64,000 nucleotides of DNA, from assembly GCA_947624745.1 (NCBI GenBank), contig CANQLR010000012.1, positions 1 to 64,000 on the forward strand. The letters are read 5' to 3'. Within the stretch, counting starts at the first letter, position 1. Every line of letters starts with the position of its first letter. The notes under the pieces are model-generated. The model had not been told where the DNA came from. It was given only the letters and a program-made list of their open reading frames with translations, and did no database searches. Positions 48,843 through 56,789 of this stretch are shown here, piece by piece. The DNA comes from an uncultured Clostridia bacterium. Lineage in GTDB: Bacteria > Bacillota > Clostridia > Oscillospirales > Ruminococcaceae. The translations under genes were made by a program, and so were the position numbers.

Positions 48843-49511
48843 TCACAGCCCCAGCTCTGCCTTCATCTTTGCGAGCTCGTCCTCGACCGAGGTCGCCTCG
48901 GAGGCGTACTTATCCATCAGGTCGTCTGTGTCGCTCTTCTTGACGTTGAGCTCGGCCTCAGCCATGGCCTTGTCGAATGCGGCGTTGGCCTTCTCCTCCA
49001 TGCGGTCGAACGCCTCAAGGCTCTCGCCGGCGTCCATTCCGGAGGTGATGTCGTTGATCTTGGTCTGCGCCTTGGCGGCGGCGGACTTGGCCTTGATGTT
49101 CGCCTTGCGGTCCTCAAGCTCCTTGATGTCCTCGACCAGCTTGTCATACATCTGGCGCATCTTGTCGGCGTTGTCCGAGGCAAGCTCATACGCCTTCTGT
49201 CTCTCGGCGAGATTCTGCTCATAGCGCTGCTTTTCGGCAATGAGCTTTCTTGCGGCGTCCTCGTCGCCCGCCTTAAGGGCATTCTGGGCGCTCTTTACGG
49301 CCTTTTCGACCTTCTCGGCGGCAGCTTCAACGTCTCTTTTTGCCGAAGCCTCGGCAGCCATCACGCCGGCGGTCTCCTTTTTAACGTCGGCAAGCTTCTC
49401 GCGAAGGTCGAGTAAGTACTGGTCGACCATTTTTGCGGGATCCTCCGCCTTGTCAAGCAGAGAGTTGATATTAGATTTCATAATATCAGCAAACCTTGAA
49501 ATTATTCCCAT
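48843..49511 (-). CDS. pspA: PspA/IM30 family membrane-stress protein
   Basis: 222 residues, almost entirely long amphipathic coiled-coil helices, beginning MGIISRFADIMKSNINSLLD with DPAKMVDQYL, as in PspA/IM30/LiaH proteins. These form ESCRT-III-like polymers on damaged membranes. The start at 49511 is preceded by AAAGGATG. It is the second gene of an operon, 25 bp after a Ser/Gly-rich membrane protein that is probably its partner. Confidence 0.93.
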   Translation of the reverse strand: MGIISRFADIMKSNINSLLDKAEDPAKMVDQYLLDLREKLADVKKETAGVMAAEASAKRDVEAAAEKVEKAVKSAQNALKAGDEDAARKLIAEKQRYEQNLAERQKAYELASDNADKMRQMYDKLVEDIKELEDRKANIKAKSAAAKAQTKINDITSGMDAGESLEAFDRMEEKANAAFDKAMAEAELNVKKSDTDDLMDKYASEATSVEDELAKMKAELGL

Positions 49512-49536
49512 TGTGTGACATCCTTTCTCAACTGTT

Positions 49537-50589
49537 TTATTCCAAAGGCGTTTCAAGGATCTTGCGCGTTTCCTCGTTGCGCTCCTTCTCTTGTTTACGC
49601 CGTTTGTTCATGATGATGATGATGACTGCCGCGAGCACGATTATCGCGACGATAATAAGCACGATCTTCACGATGTCGTATTTTGTCGCGGTCTTAGTCA
49701 TGATGCGGTCCGCGGTGCGGTTGAAGATGTTCGCGATGCAGTCCTCGGTCGTGGCGTCGCTGTACCACTCCTGATCGCATATCGACCAGAAGATCTCGAC
49801 CGCCTCCGAGTCCATAACGCCGAGCGCAGCCGATCCGCCCTCATAGTACATATAGCCCACGTCGTCGGGGTTTTGCTCCTCGAAATAGAAGAACGCGAAG
49901 GTGTAGTCGTTTCCGATCTCGTTTTCGTAGTACTCCGAGGCGAAATCCTCCTTGTTCATCACGGTAAAGAGCTCGGGGCGGTATCCCACGAGGTATACAT
50001 ACGGCTGAACGCCGGTCTTGTCATAAAATTCGCGAAGCTTTCTTTCGAGGCCCGCGACCGACCCGTCCTCCGATATCCAGCCCGTCTCGTCGACGACGCA
50101 GTTGTTGGTCCAGGAGCTGTCGGTGAGCTTTTCGCGGTTATAGCTCGACGCCGGAACCGAAGAATATTCCACAGTCTGAACGTGGTCGGGCTGACTGATC
50201 AGCATTGACGCGACGACCATAAGTATCACGATGACGACGAGTATGATGACGATCGTCCCGCAGCCCGTGCCGCACCCGTTTCCGACAGCGACCCGCCTGC
50301 CCGCGCCGCTGCCGTTGTTTATAATGATCGGCGGCGAAACGCTCCGTCTCGAGCTGAACATTCCCGAACCCAACGTTGTTCCCCCGCCGAAGGAGGTGCC
50401 CGATGTGCCGGTATTAAAGCTTGCCGAGCGGTTTCGCGACGAGCCCGCGCGGCTCGATCTTGAGGAGGACGAGGATCCGAACGAAGGGGTGTGTCCCCCG
50501 CCCGAATGAGAAGAAGAGAAGTGGCCGCCGCCAGAGAACCCTCCCGAGCGCATACCGCCGCCTCCGCCGCCTGCTCCGGCTCTGCCCAT
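49537..50589 (-). CDS. Gly/Ser-rich two-helix membrane protein, TPM-like
   Basis: 350 residues. The first 105 are Gly/Ser/Arg-rich and low complexity, with a possible metal-binding GNGCGTGCG just before the first membrane helix (about 113-132). An extracytoplasmic domain of about 160 residues (GLERKLREFYDKTGVQPYVY, DYTFAFFYF) resembles the TPM phosphatase/repair domain. A second helix (about 300-322) and a charged tail follow. It is the promoter-proximal gene of the pspA operon, so a role in membrane stress is likely by context. Confidence 0.72.
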   Translation of the reverse strand: MGRAGAGGGGGGMRSGGFSGGGHFSSSHSGGGHTPSFGSSSSSRSSRAGSSRNRSASFNTGTSGTSFGGGTTLGSGMFSSRRSVSPPIIINNGSGAGRRVAVGNGCGTGCGTIVIILVVIVILMVVASMLISQPDHVQTVEYSSVPASSYNREKLTDSSWTNNCVVDETGWISEDGSVAGLERKLREFYDKTGVQPYVYLVGYRPELFTVMNKEDFASEYYENEIGNDYTFAFFYFEEQNPDDVGYMYYEGGSAALGVMDSEAVEIFWSICDQEWYSDATTEDCIANIFNRTADRIMTKTATKYDIVKIVLIIVAIIVLAAVIIIIMNKRRKQEKERNEETRKILETPLE

Positions 50590-50628
50590 GCTCCCGCCTC
50601 CTTCGATTTCAAAGATTTTGACATAGTA

Positions 50629-50657
50629 ATTATAACATATCTGAAAGAGTTTGTCAA
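50629..50657 (-). promoter_or_regulatory. Consensus sigma-A promoter of the pspA operon
   Basis: On the minus strand TTGACA (50652-50657), 17 bp, TATAAT (50629-50634), an exact match in both boxes. A pyrimidine tract (50663-50699) lies directly upstream. Confidence 0.92.
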
Positions 50658-50662
50658 GCCAA

Positions 50663-51600
50663 AACAGAAGGCAGAGATCAGATGGCAGAAGTCAGAACGT
50701 ATGCCCACCTTCGGCAGCATAACATCAAAAAGGTTTTACCCCGCTTTTTCTCAAAAAGCGGGCGAGGTGAATGCAAGCTGGTTTTGTTACTGCTCGACTG
50801 CCCTCGGCGGCAACGATTGCCTCGGTTGTCTCGCAGACAAAACCCCGCGTGCATCGGTCGAGCAGCCCTCGTCGCGACCGCAGTCGCGAAACACCCCTAC
50901 GCGCCAGCGAGCGCAGGACAGGGAGGAGCAATCAGACCATCCCCGGGCGAAGCCGCCGCTCCGGCGGGTTCGCTGCGCAACGGGCACCAAGGTACGAGTC
51001 AGAAGTTGCTCTGCCGTTGCGTTCTCGTAAGGGGTCTCCCCGTTTGCCGAGCGATGAGCGAGGCAAACAAAAGCCATAGCTAAGCAGTTAATGCAAGTGT
51101 CGCTCTACAAGGTATTCGCTTCGCTCATTCTATTTTAAGCCCCACCCCCTTCAAAGTCTGTGCAGACTTACAGCTAATTAGCAGCCCCCTCCCGGTGGGA
51201 GGGGTGTTCATATGCTCGGGCAAAGCCCCATGCGCGGAGCTTCGCTCCGCGCGGCCGGGAGGCTCCGCCTCCCGGCACGCCGGCCACTCCGTGGCCGGCG
51301 TGGGCTTTGCCCGCCCCAACCCTCTGCCTTACCGCGGCAAAGTACGAGTCTGCACGGGTGAAGCCCCGTGGCGGCAGCTCCGCTGCCGCCAAGCCCTCCG
51401 AGCAAGCTCGGAGGGCGGTGCGCCTGCAAAGCAGGCGCACCCGGGCTTCGCCCACCATAGCTCCCTGCAGCCCCCGCGCGGCGAAGCCCCTGCGGCAGCT
51501 CCGCTGCCGCCCGCCGACCGCGCAAGCGCGTCCGACGTTGGCGCGCTCCGCGCGCCTCGGGGCTTCGCCCCATACCTCATTTTTCCTGCAAAGCGCGAAC
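50663..51600. repeat. GC-rich intergenic hairpin mosaic, copy 3
   Basis: No gene in about 940 bp. In order: a pyrimidine tract on the minus strand (50663-50699), a GCAACGATTGCCTCGGTTG segment (50810-50828), the long repeat (50871-51064) with its stem-loop (GCGCAACGG 50975-50983, CCGTTGCG 51014-51021), the GGTATTCGCTTCGCTCAT block (51109-51148), a CCCTCCCGGTGGGAGGG palindrome, and a hairpin array to about 51570. The array shares GTGCGCCTGC-AAA-GCAGG and GCGGCAGC-TCC-GCTGCCGC with copy 1. Confidence 0.85.
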
Positions 51601-51608
51601 CTTCCCCC

Positions 51609-51637
51609 TTGACCTCCATCCCCATCCGTGCTATAAT
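51609..51637 (+). promoter_or_regulatory. Sigma-A promoter of the HIT-family pseudogene
   Basis: TTGACC (51609-51614), 17 bp, TATAAT (51632-51637). The following GGAGG lies five bases before a CTG where an ATG would be expected. Confidence 0.8.
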
Positions 51638-51666
51638 AAATATACAACCACACCCCGGAGGCTCGT

Positions 51667-52345
51667 CTGCTCAAAACCCTTCTCTTTCTAATCGCGAAAA
51701 GCCCGGTGATGGGCGGGGCTGTAGGGGCGTTTCGCTTTTTTGCCCGCTGAACCCGGTGAACAAAGTGCTGCAAAGCCGCGATACCGTCGCGTTTTATCAT
51801 CTAAAGCCGTCCACCGCGGCCGCCTGATCATCACGCCGAAAATGGCTGTTAAAAAATTGCAGGAGATGGCGCGGGGCAAATTCTTCCGTTATTTTCCTGC
51901 GATCCTCTCGGCGGCGTATGAGATCAGTGAAAAGCGCTCTGATTTCGCCGATAATTTTACACTTATTGCCAACAGAGGGCCTCGGCAGGAGGTCGGGCAG
52001 GTGCATTTCCATATGTTTACTGACCATAAGGCGGTTAATGATTACCGGGGCGGCGGAGAGCGGTATGATCCCCTGTATCACGACGAATTTATCCGCGTAA
52101 TCAGGCACCCCGAGCCGAACCGGGAGCCCCATTTTCTGCTGGTTCCCGGGCCTTCGGCGGGCGAGAACGGGCGGGAGCAGTCCCTCAAAAGCGTTTTGAA
52201 CGGCGTCGGGGTCTTGGGCGAAAAATTCGGCCTTGCAAAGCGGGGGTACTCGCTCGAACACCGATTCGACAGGGCGCCCGAGGGGCCGGGGCTCCCGATT
52301 TTTCACATCGCGGCGGGCAAAAAGACGCGGCCCGCGGCGGAATGA
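51667..52345 (+). pseudogene. HIT-family hydrolase gene with two frameshifts
   Basis: Three frames together give one HIT-like protein. Frame one (51667-51750) gives LLKTLLFLIAKSPVMGGAVG and FRFFAR, then a stop. Frame two, from about 51747, gives LNPVNKVLQSRDTVAFYHLK. Frame three, from about 51800 to 52345, gives VHRGRLIITPKMAVKKLQEM, the HIT motif QVHFHMF, and the remainder. Each junction needs one lost base restored. The likely start codon is CTG after a perfect GGAGG, suggesting a mutated ATG. HIT proteins are nucleotide hydrolases or transferases. A TTG-started protein of 201 residues from 51740 could still be made, but it would lack the N-terminus. Confidence 0.7.
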
Positions 52346-52364
52346 CCCGCGAAGGAGGCAAATT

Positions 52365-52667
52365 ATGACAGCATATTCGATTATCATGTTTTTGGTCGGG
52401 GCGATAGTTTTCGCGCTCGGCGTGAAGGTTTTTCGGGGCAGGACCGGGCTGATCGACAGCCACCACCAGTCGAAGGTCACGGATAGGGCACGCTACGGCA
52501 GGGCGTTCGGCGGGTCGGTGATCCTGATCTCGTTGGCAATTTTTGTGAGCGGCATTGTCGCGTTTTTTGCGCCCTCGGCGGCGCTCGCGGTGCTGCTCGT
52601 CGGCCTCGCGGCGGGTATCGGCTGCATTGCTGCGGTGCAGATCAAGTACAATAAAGGAATATTCTGA
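52365..52667 (+). CDS. Small membrane protein, DUF3784-like
   Basis: 100 residues with three hydrophobic helices (about 4-22, 50-68, 70-92). Between the first two lies RGRTGLIDSHHQSKVTD, which resembles the IHSYHxxxV motif of small clostridial membrane proteins of the DUF3784 kind. The function is unknown. AAGGAGG lies eight bases before the ATG. It is 19 bp after the HIT pseudogene. Confidence 0.75.
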   Translation: MTAYSIIMFLVGAIVFALGVKVFRGRTGLIDSHHQSKVTDRARYGRAFGGSVILISLAIFVSGIVAFFAPSAALAVLLVGLAAGIGCIAAVQIKYNKGIF

Positions 52668-52725
52668 CATAGCCTGCGGAGGGCAAAATCAAGGGAAAGA
52701 CAAAATTATAATCGGGAGCATGATA

Positions 52726-53082
52726 ATGAAAACTACAGGTGATTTTTGGTCGGCTTTGGATGAATTGGTTTGCAGCTCCGAAATAATAATTGACAGACCG
52801 AAGGGAACGGCGCATCCCAAATATCCCGATTTTATATACCGAGTTGACTATGGGTATTTAAAAAATACGTCGTCGATGGACGGCGCCGGGATTGATGTGT
52901 GGGTCGGCACGGCAAAGGAAAAATATATAGACGCGATCATGGTTGTTGTCGATCTGTTAAAAAGAGATTCGGAGATCAAAATATTGATTTCATGCACGGA
53001 GGAAGAAAAAGACATCATCTATCGAACTCACAATGAAACACAGTACATGAAAGGCGTTTTGATCCGCAGAAATGCGACCTGA
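52726..53082 (+). CDS. Inorganic pyrophosphatase-like small protein
   Basis: 118 residues. IIDRPKGTAHPKYPDFIY, VDYGYLKNTSSMDGAG and IDVWVGTA follow the pattern of small clostridial proteins annotated as inorganic pyrophosphatase; DGAGIDVW holds the acidic residues expected at the metal site. It is much shorter than a family I enzyme (about 170), so activity on pyrophosphate is uncertain. The ATG at 52726 is seven bases after GGGAG; an ATG two codons earlier is too close. Confidence 0.7.
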   Translation: MKTTGDFWSALDELVCSSEIIIDRPKGTAHPKYPDFIYRVDYGYLKNTSSMDGAGIDVWVGTAKEKYIDAIMVVVDLLKRDSEIKILISCTEEEKDIIYRTHNETQYMKGVLIRRNAT

Positions 53083-53171
53083 AACAGAGCGCGAACCGTA
53101 AGATTTGTCTCTCAAATGCAGAGATCTTATGACCCGCCGAAAGAGCGTTAAATATTCGGAAAGGAAATGCT

Positions 53172-53960
53172 ATGCCGGAAATAAAAGGCTTGGAATGGAC
53201 GTTTGATACGGTGGCGTCTGCTTATGACAAGTTTCGTCCTTCGTATCCGAGCGAACTCTATAATATGTTATTTAATTATATATCTCTCAATGAAGCCTGC
53301 CGTGCCGCAGAGGTGGGGATCGGCGGCGGCCAGGCGACATTGCCGATCTTAAAAACCGGATGCAATGTGGTCGCGGTCGAATACGGCCGGGAATTTTCTG
53401 AACTTTGTAAGGAAAAATTTATGAAATATCCGAATTTTTCTGTTGTGACAGGGAAATTTGAGGACGTTGATTTTGATAATAATTCGTATGATCTGGTTTA
53501 TTCCGCGACGGCGTTTCATTGGATCCCCGAGGACGTCGGTTATCCGAAGGTCTTTTCTATGCTGAAGCACGGCGGAGTTTTTGCGCGTTTTGCAAATCAC
53601 CCGTATCCTTGCAAGGACGATCCGGCGCTTTTTGATGAGATCCAGAAGATCTATGCCGAGTATTATCCCCAAAAAAGGGGAAAAACGAGGGCGGAATTTT
53701 CCGAGGCTCAGGCAGGGCAGATCGCAAAAATCGCGGAAAAATACGGCTTCACGGACATAAAATATGCCCTGTTTTACAGAACGCGAACTTTTTCTGCAAG
53801 CGAGTATTGCGCGCTGCTCGGGACATATTCCGACCATATTGCAATTGAGGAAACCGTAAGGAGGAAGTTTTTCTCAAAAATTGAGGACGCGATCAACAAT
53901 TTCGGCGGCAGCATCACGGTGTATGATACCGTTGATTTGGAGCTTGCAAGAAAACCGTAA
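53172..53960 (+). CDS. Class I SAM-dependent methyltransferase
   Basis: 262 residues. The SAM-binding motif AAEVGIGGGQATLPIL (about 43-58), the acidic end of strand 2 (VVAVEYG) and motif IV DLVYSATAFHWI mark a Rossmann-fold methyltransferase of the UbiE/Methyltransf_11 group. The substrate is unknown. GGAAAGGAAATGCT precedes the ATG. The gene is moderately AT-richer than its neighbours. Confidence 0.87.
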   Translation: MPEIKGLEWTFDTVASAYDKFRPSYPSELYNMLFNYISLNEACRAAEVGIGGGQATLPILKTGCNVVAVEYGREFSELCKEKFMKYPNFSVVTGKFEDVDFDNNSYDLVYSATAFHWIPEDVGYPKVFSMLKHGGVFARFANHPYPCKDDPALFDEIQKIYAEYYPQKRGKTRAEFSEAQAGQIAKIAEKYGFTDIKYALFYRTRTFSASEYCALLGTYSDHIAIEETVRRKFFSKIEDAINNFGGSITVYDTVDLELARKP

Positions 53961-54076
53961 ATTCAGAGTTATCTGTTAGCTGAATTAAATATGTGCGGTG
54001 AAATTTGCATTGGCCATGCCCTGAGGCGGTTTTTTTATTTTGCAAAAAAAATACGCAAAGCCGACCTGCATTTATG

Positions 54077-54105
54077 TTGACTTGCGTGTGAATATGTGGT
54101 ATAAT
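54077..54105 (+). promoter_or_regulatory. Sigma-A promoter of the DeoR-family gene
   Basis: TTGACT (54077-54082), 17 bp, TATAAT (54100-54105), 66 bp before the ATG at 54172. Confidence 0.88.
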
Positions 54106-54171
54106 CCGCTTGACGGATCCGATAAAACGCAGGCAAACACAGATCACGAAACACAAAAAAGGAGAATGAAT

Positions 54172-54990
54172 ATGGAAAATACAGTCAATCAAAATCAGCA
54201 GATATTCATGGAGGAACGGCAGCGCAAGATCGCCGAAATGATCGCCGCGGAAGGGAGCGTCGCCATCTCGAAAATTTTGGAAATGTTTTCGGTGAGCTAT
54301 GAGACCGCGCGCCGCGACCTCGAAACCCTCGAACAGAAGGGGCTTTGCAAGCGCACCCACGGCGGCGCGATCACGCCCCTGCCCGACAGCGGTCAGGTCT
54401 CGGTCAGGCCTCCCGCACCTCGCGACTTTGCCAAACTGCCGGCGTTCCCAGAGTACCTCGCCATCGCGAAAAAGGCTGCGGAGCGCATCAGGGAAAATGA
54501 CAGCATTTACCTGACCGGCGGCTCGCTGGGGCACCTGATGATACGCTTTTTGCCGACAAAGTTTTACTATACTGTAGTGGTAAATTCGGCCGACCTCGCG
54601 AGCGACCTGCGGGCTCTCAAAAACGCGGACATTTATGTCATCGGAGGGAAAATGCGGCAGTCCGGCTCGATGGTCGACCCCACGGCGCTCGAAAACGCGG
54701 CGAAATTCCGCTTCGACCTCTGCTTTCTGACCGGCGGCGGGCTCAGCGCCTCGTTCGGGCTGTCGAACGGCACCGGCGAGACCGCGGCGTTTCAGCGTGA
54801 GATCCTCAAAAACAGCATGCGGCGGGTGCTTCTCATGCCCGGGAAGAAGGTCGGACGCAACGGCTTCATAAAGGTTTGCGACATTAACGAATTTGATGAG
54901 ATCATCACCGACAAAACGGCTGACAGCGGAGCATTGGAGGAGATCACGAATCTCGGCGTGCCGGTCGTTATCGCCGAGGAGGACGAGTGA
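54172..54990 (+). CDS. DeoR/GlpR-family transcriptional regulator
   Basis: 272 residues. The N-terminal helix-turn-helix (about 12-65; ERQRKIAEMIAAEGSVAIS, VSYETARRDLETLEQKG, RTHGGAI) is followed by a sugar-phosphate isomerase-like sensor domain (DSIYLTGGS, YYTVVVNSADLA, IYVIGGKMR). Such regulators usually respond to a phosphorylated sugar and repress carbohydrate genes, but none is adjacent. The ATG at 54172 was chosen because AGGAG lies upstream at good distance. Confidence 0.92.
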   Translation: MENTVNQNQQIFMEERQRKIAEMIAAEGSVAISKILEMFSVSYETARRDLETLEQKGLCKRTHGGAITPLPDSGQVSVRPPAPRDFAKLPAFPEYLAIAKKAAERIRENDSIYLTGGSLGHLMIRFLPTKFYYTVVVNSADLASDLRALKNADIYVIGGKMRQSGSMVDPTALENAAKFRFDLCFLTGGGLSASFGLSNGTGETAAFQREILKNSMRRVLLMPGKKVGRNGFIKVCDINEFDEIITDKTADSGALEEITNLGVPVVIAEEDE

Positions 54991-55187
54991 TGGGCGGCAG
55001 CAGGGAGCTGCGGCTGCGGCTGATGATCCTCGAGCGCTACCCGAGCCTTCGCGAGTTTTCGCGCCGCGCGGACATCCCCTATTCGACGCTTATGACCGTC
55101 CTTGAGCGCGGCATTTCCGGCGCGGGGTTCGACCTCGTGATGAGGATCTGCCGGGAGCTCGGGGTCACGGCGGAGGAGGTGGGGTAG
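54990..55187 (+). CDS. Small helix-turn-helix (XRE-like) protein
   Basis: 65 residues. LREFSRRADIPYSTLMTVLE, then GFDLVMRICRELGV, fits a Cro/C1-type five-helix DNA-binding fold with almost nothing added. Its ATG overlaps the TGA of the DeoR-family gene (TGATG), so the two are translationally coupled. It may modify the action of the DeoR protein. Target unknown. Confidence 0.72.
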   Translation: MGGSRELRLRLMILERYPSLREFSRRADIPYSTLMTVLERGISGAGFDLVMRICRELGVTAEEVG

Positions 55188-55194
55188 GGGGCGG

Positions 55195-56676
55195 TGAGGG
55201 CGCAGAAGGGTGCAGGGGGCGAAGCCCCCACAGGCCGCAAAGCGGACTGTGGGCCGGGGAACGGAGTTCCCCGGCCGCGCGGAGCGAAGCGACGGGCTGG
55301 GGGTTCGCATGTGCGTAGGCGAATCCTTTCCGTCGGCAGCAAAGCTGCCGACGGAAAGGCCGCGAGGAGCGCGGACTTTGGCGCTCCCACAAGGTCGTAA
55401 GACTATGTGGAAAAAGGAGAAGCTTGCGACGATGTGAGCGCCGAGGATTCGCCGTGCGGGTCTGCGCTTTGGTGTGGTGAGGCAGGTGCGTGGGGCGAAG
55501 CCCCGGGCGGCAGCTCCGCTGCCGCCGCGCCAAATCCGCAAGCGGATTTGGCTGAGGCGCCCGAAGGGGCGCCTCGGGGCTTCGCCCCGTGTTGCCCGCA
55601 CCTCCTTCGTTCCGAAGCAGAAAAGTGCTTTCTTGCGGCGATAGGTCGAGGCACATGGTATGGTTTGATGGAAACTTTGGGGGAGCAGTGGGGGCGAAGC
55701 CCCAACGCCCGCGAAGCGGGCGTTGTCCGCCGCCGCTCCAAAGCAGGGGTCCCACAAAGTCCGTGGACTTTGTGGGGAAGGTAACAGTAAGCGTTGCTTT
55801 TTGCCGCTCGAACGCCCTCGGTAAACAAAGCGTTAAAACTTTCTTTTCGCCTGTCTTCCCTTGGCGACAACGATTGCCTCGGTCGGCTCAAAGAGTTTTA
55901 ATCGCGTTGTTAAACGACAGCCTCGGTTGTCTTGCGGAAAAGCAATCGCTTCTGTGTGCGAAATGAGTGAGCCCCTCCGCTTCCGCGGAGGGGCGAGGGA
56001 TATGGAGCTTGCGACGACGAGACGGCGGGAATCGCGCCCAAATGGGCGCGATTAGGGCTTCGCCCTTCGTGCCGCCTGCTCCTCCTACAATTTTGCTATA
56101 ATCCCAGCCTTGCGCATAAGGTATTCGCTTCGCTCATGCTATCTTAAGCCCCCACCCCCGCCCCTCCCCGGCGGGGAGGGGATCGCTCGTCGAACTTTGC
56201 ACAATAATCTGCGGGTTGAGCGTAAGACCCGGGCGAGGCAGTAAAAGGTATTCGCTCGCAAGCTCGCTCATGCTATTTTAAGCCCCACCCCCTCCAAACT
56301 CTGTGCAGACATACAACTCTGCAGCAGTCCCCTCCCGGTGGGAGGGGGTCTAACCTTGCCTGCAGGGCGAAGCCCCGGGCGGCAGCTTCGCTGCCGCCGC
56401 GCCAAATCCGCAAGCGGATTTGGCTGAGGCGCCCTTCGGGCGCCTCGGGGCTTCGCCCGCGTTGCCCGCACCCCCTGCTCCTCAGCAGAAAACCACCGTC
56501 CCGCGGCAATAGGTCAAGCCGCACGCCTTTTGCTTAACCAAAAACTATGGGTGAGACCGCAAAGCCCCCACCCCCGCCCCTCCGTGACCACCCATCCCCC
56601 TCATTATCCCCGCTATTTAAATCCGTCGCCGAAGGCGACACCTTGCAACTCTGACCTCTGCCTTCTGTCCTCTTGC
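55195..56676. repeat. GC-rich intergenic hairpin mosaic, copy 4
   Basis: No gene in about 1.5 kb. It holds two related hairpin arrays (about 55490-55590 and 56368-56462) with the same arms: GGCGGCAGC with loop TCC or TTC, CCAAATCCGC-AA-GCGGATTTGG, and GAGGCGCC arms with loop CGAAG or CTTCG. Other hairpins include AACGCCCGC-GAA-GCGGGCGTT and GGCCGGGGAAC-GGA-GTTCC. Two GGTATTCGCT blocks lie at 56118-56160 and 56245-56293, each followed by a C-rich palindrome. A pyrimidine tract (56627-56676) lies just before the trkH promoter. Confidence 0.85.
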
Positions 56677-56698
56677 CGCGCCGCTTTGGCGCATCTTG

Positions 56699-56727
56699 TT
56701 GACTTCCTTCTCAAAAAGTGCTAAAAT
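56699..56727 (+). promoter_or_regulatory. Sigma-A promoter of the potassium-uptake genes
   Basis: TTGACT (56699-56704), 17 bp, TAAAAT (56722-56727), 63 bp before the ATG at 56790. Confidence 0.82.
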
Positions 56728-56789
56728 AGAAAAAGGCCCCGCGAGAAATTCGGAGCTGCGCTATTTTGAGCTTTTTTGGAGCGATCGAC

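Noticed and set aside
51174-51827. Several open frames of 100-210 codons on both strands in the hairpin mosaics
   Set aside because: Their proteins are Arg/Ala/Pro/Gly-rich translations of palindromes, resemble one another only because the DNA repeats, and lack start signals.
55195-56680. A CRISPR array in the repeat-rich spacer
   Set aside because: The repeats are palindromes of unequal length without regular spacers, there is no constant repeat-spacer period, and no cas gene is in the window.
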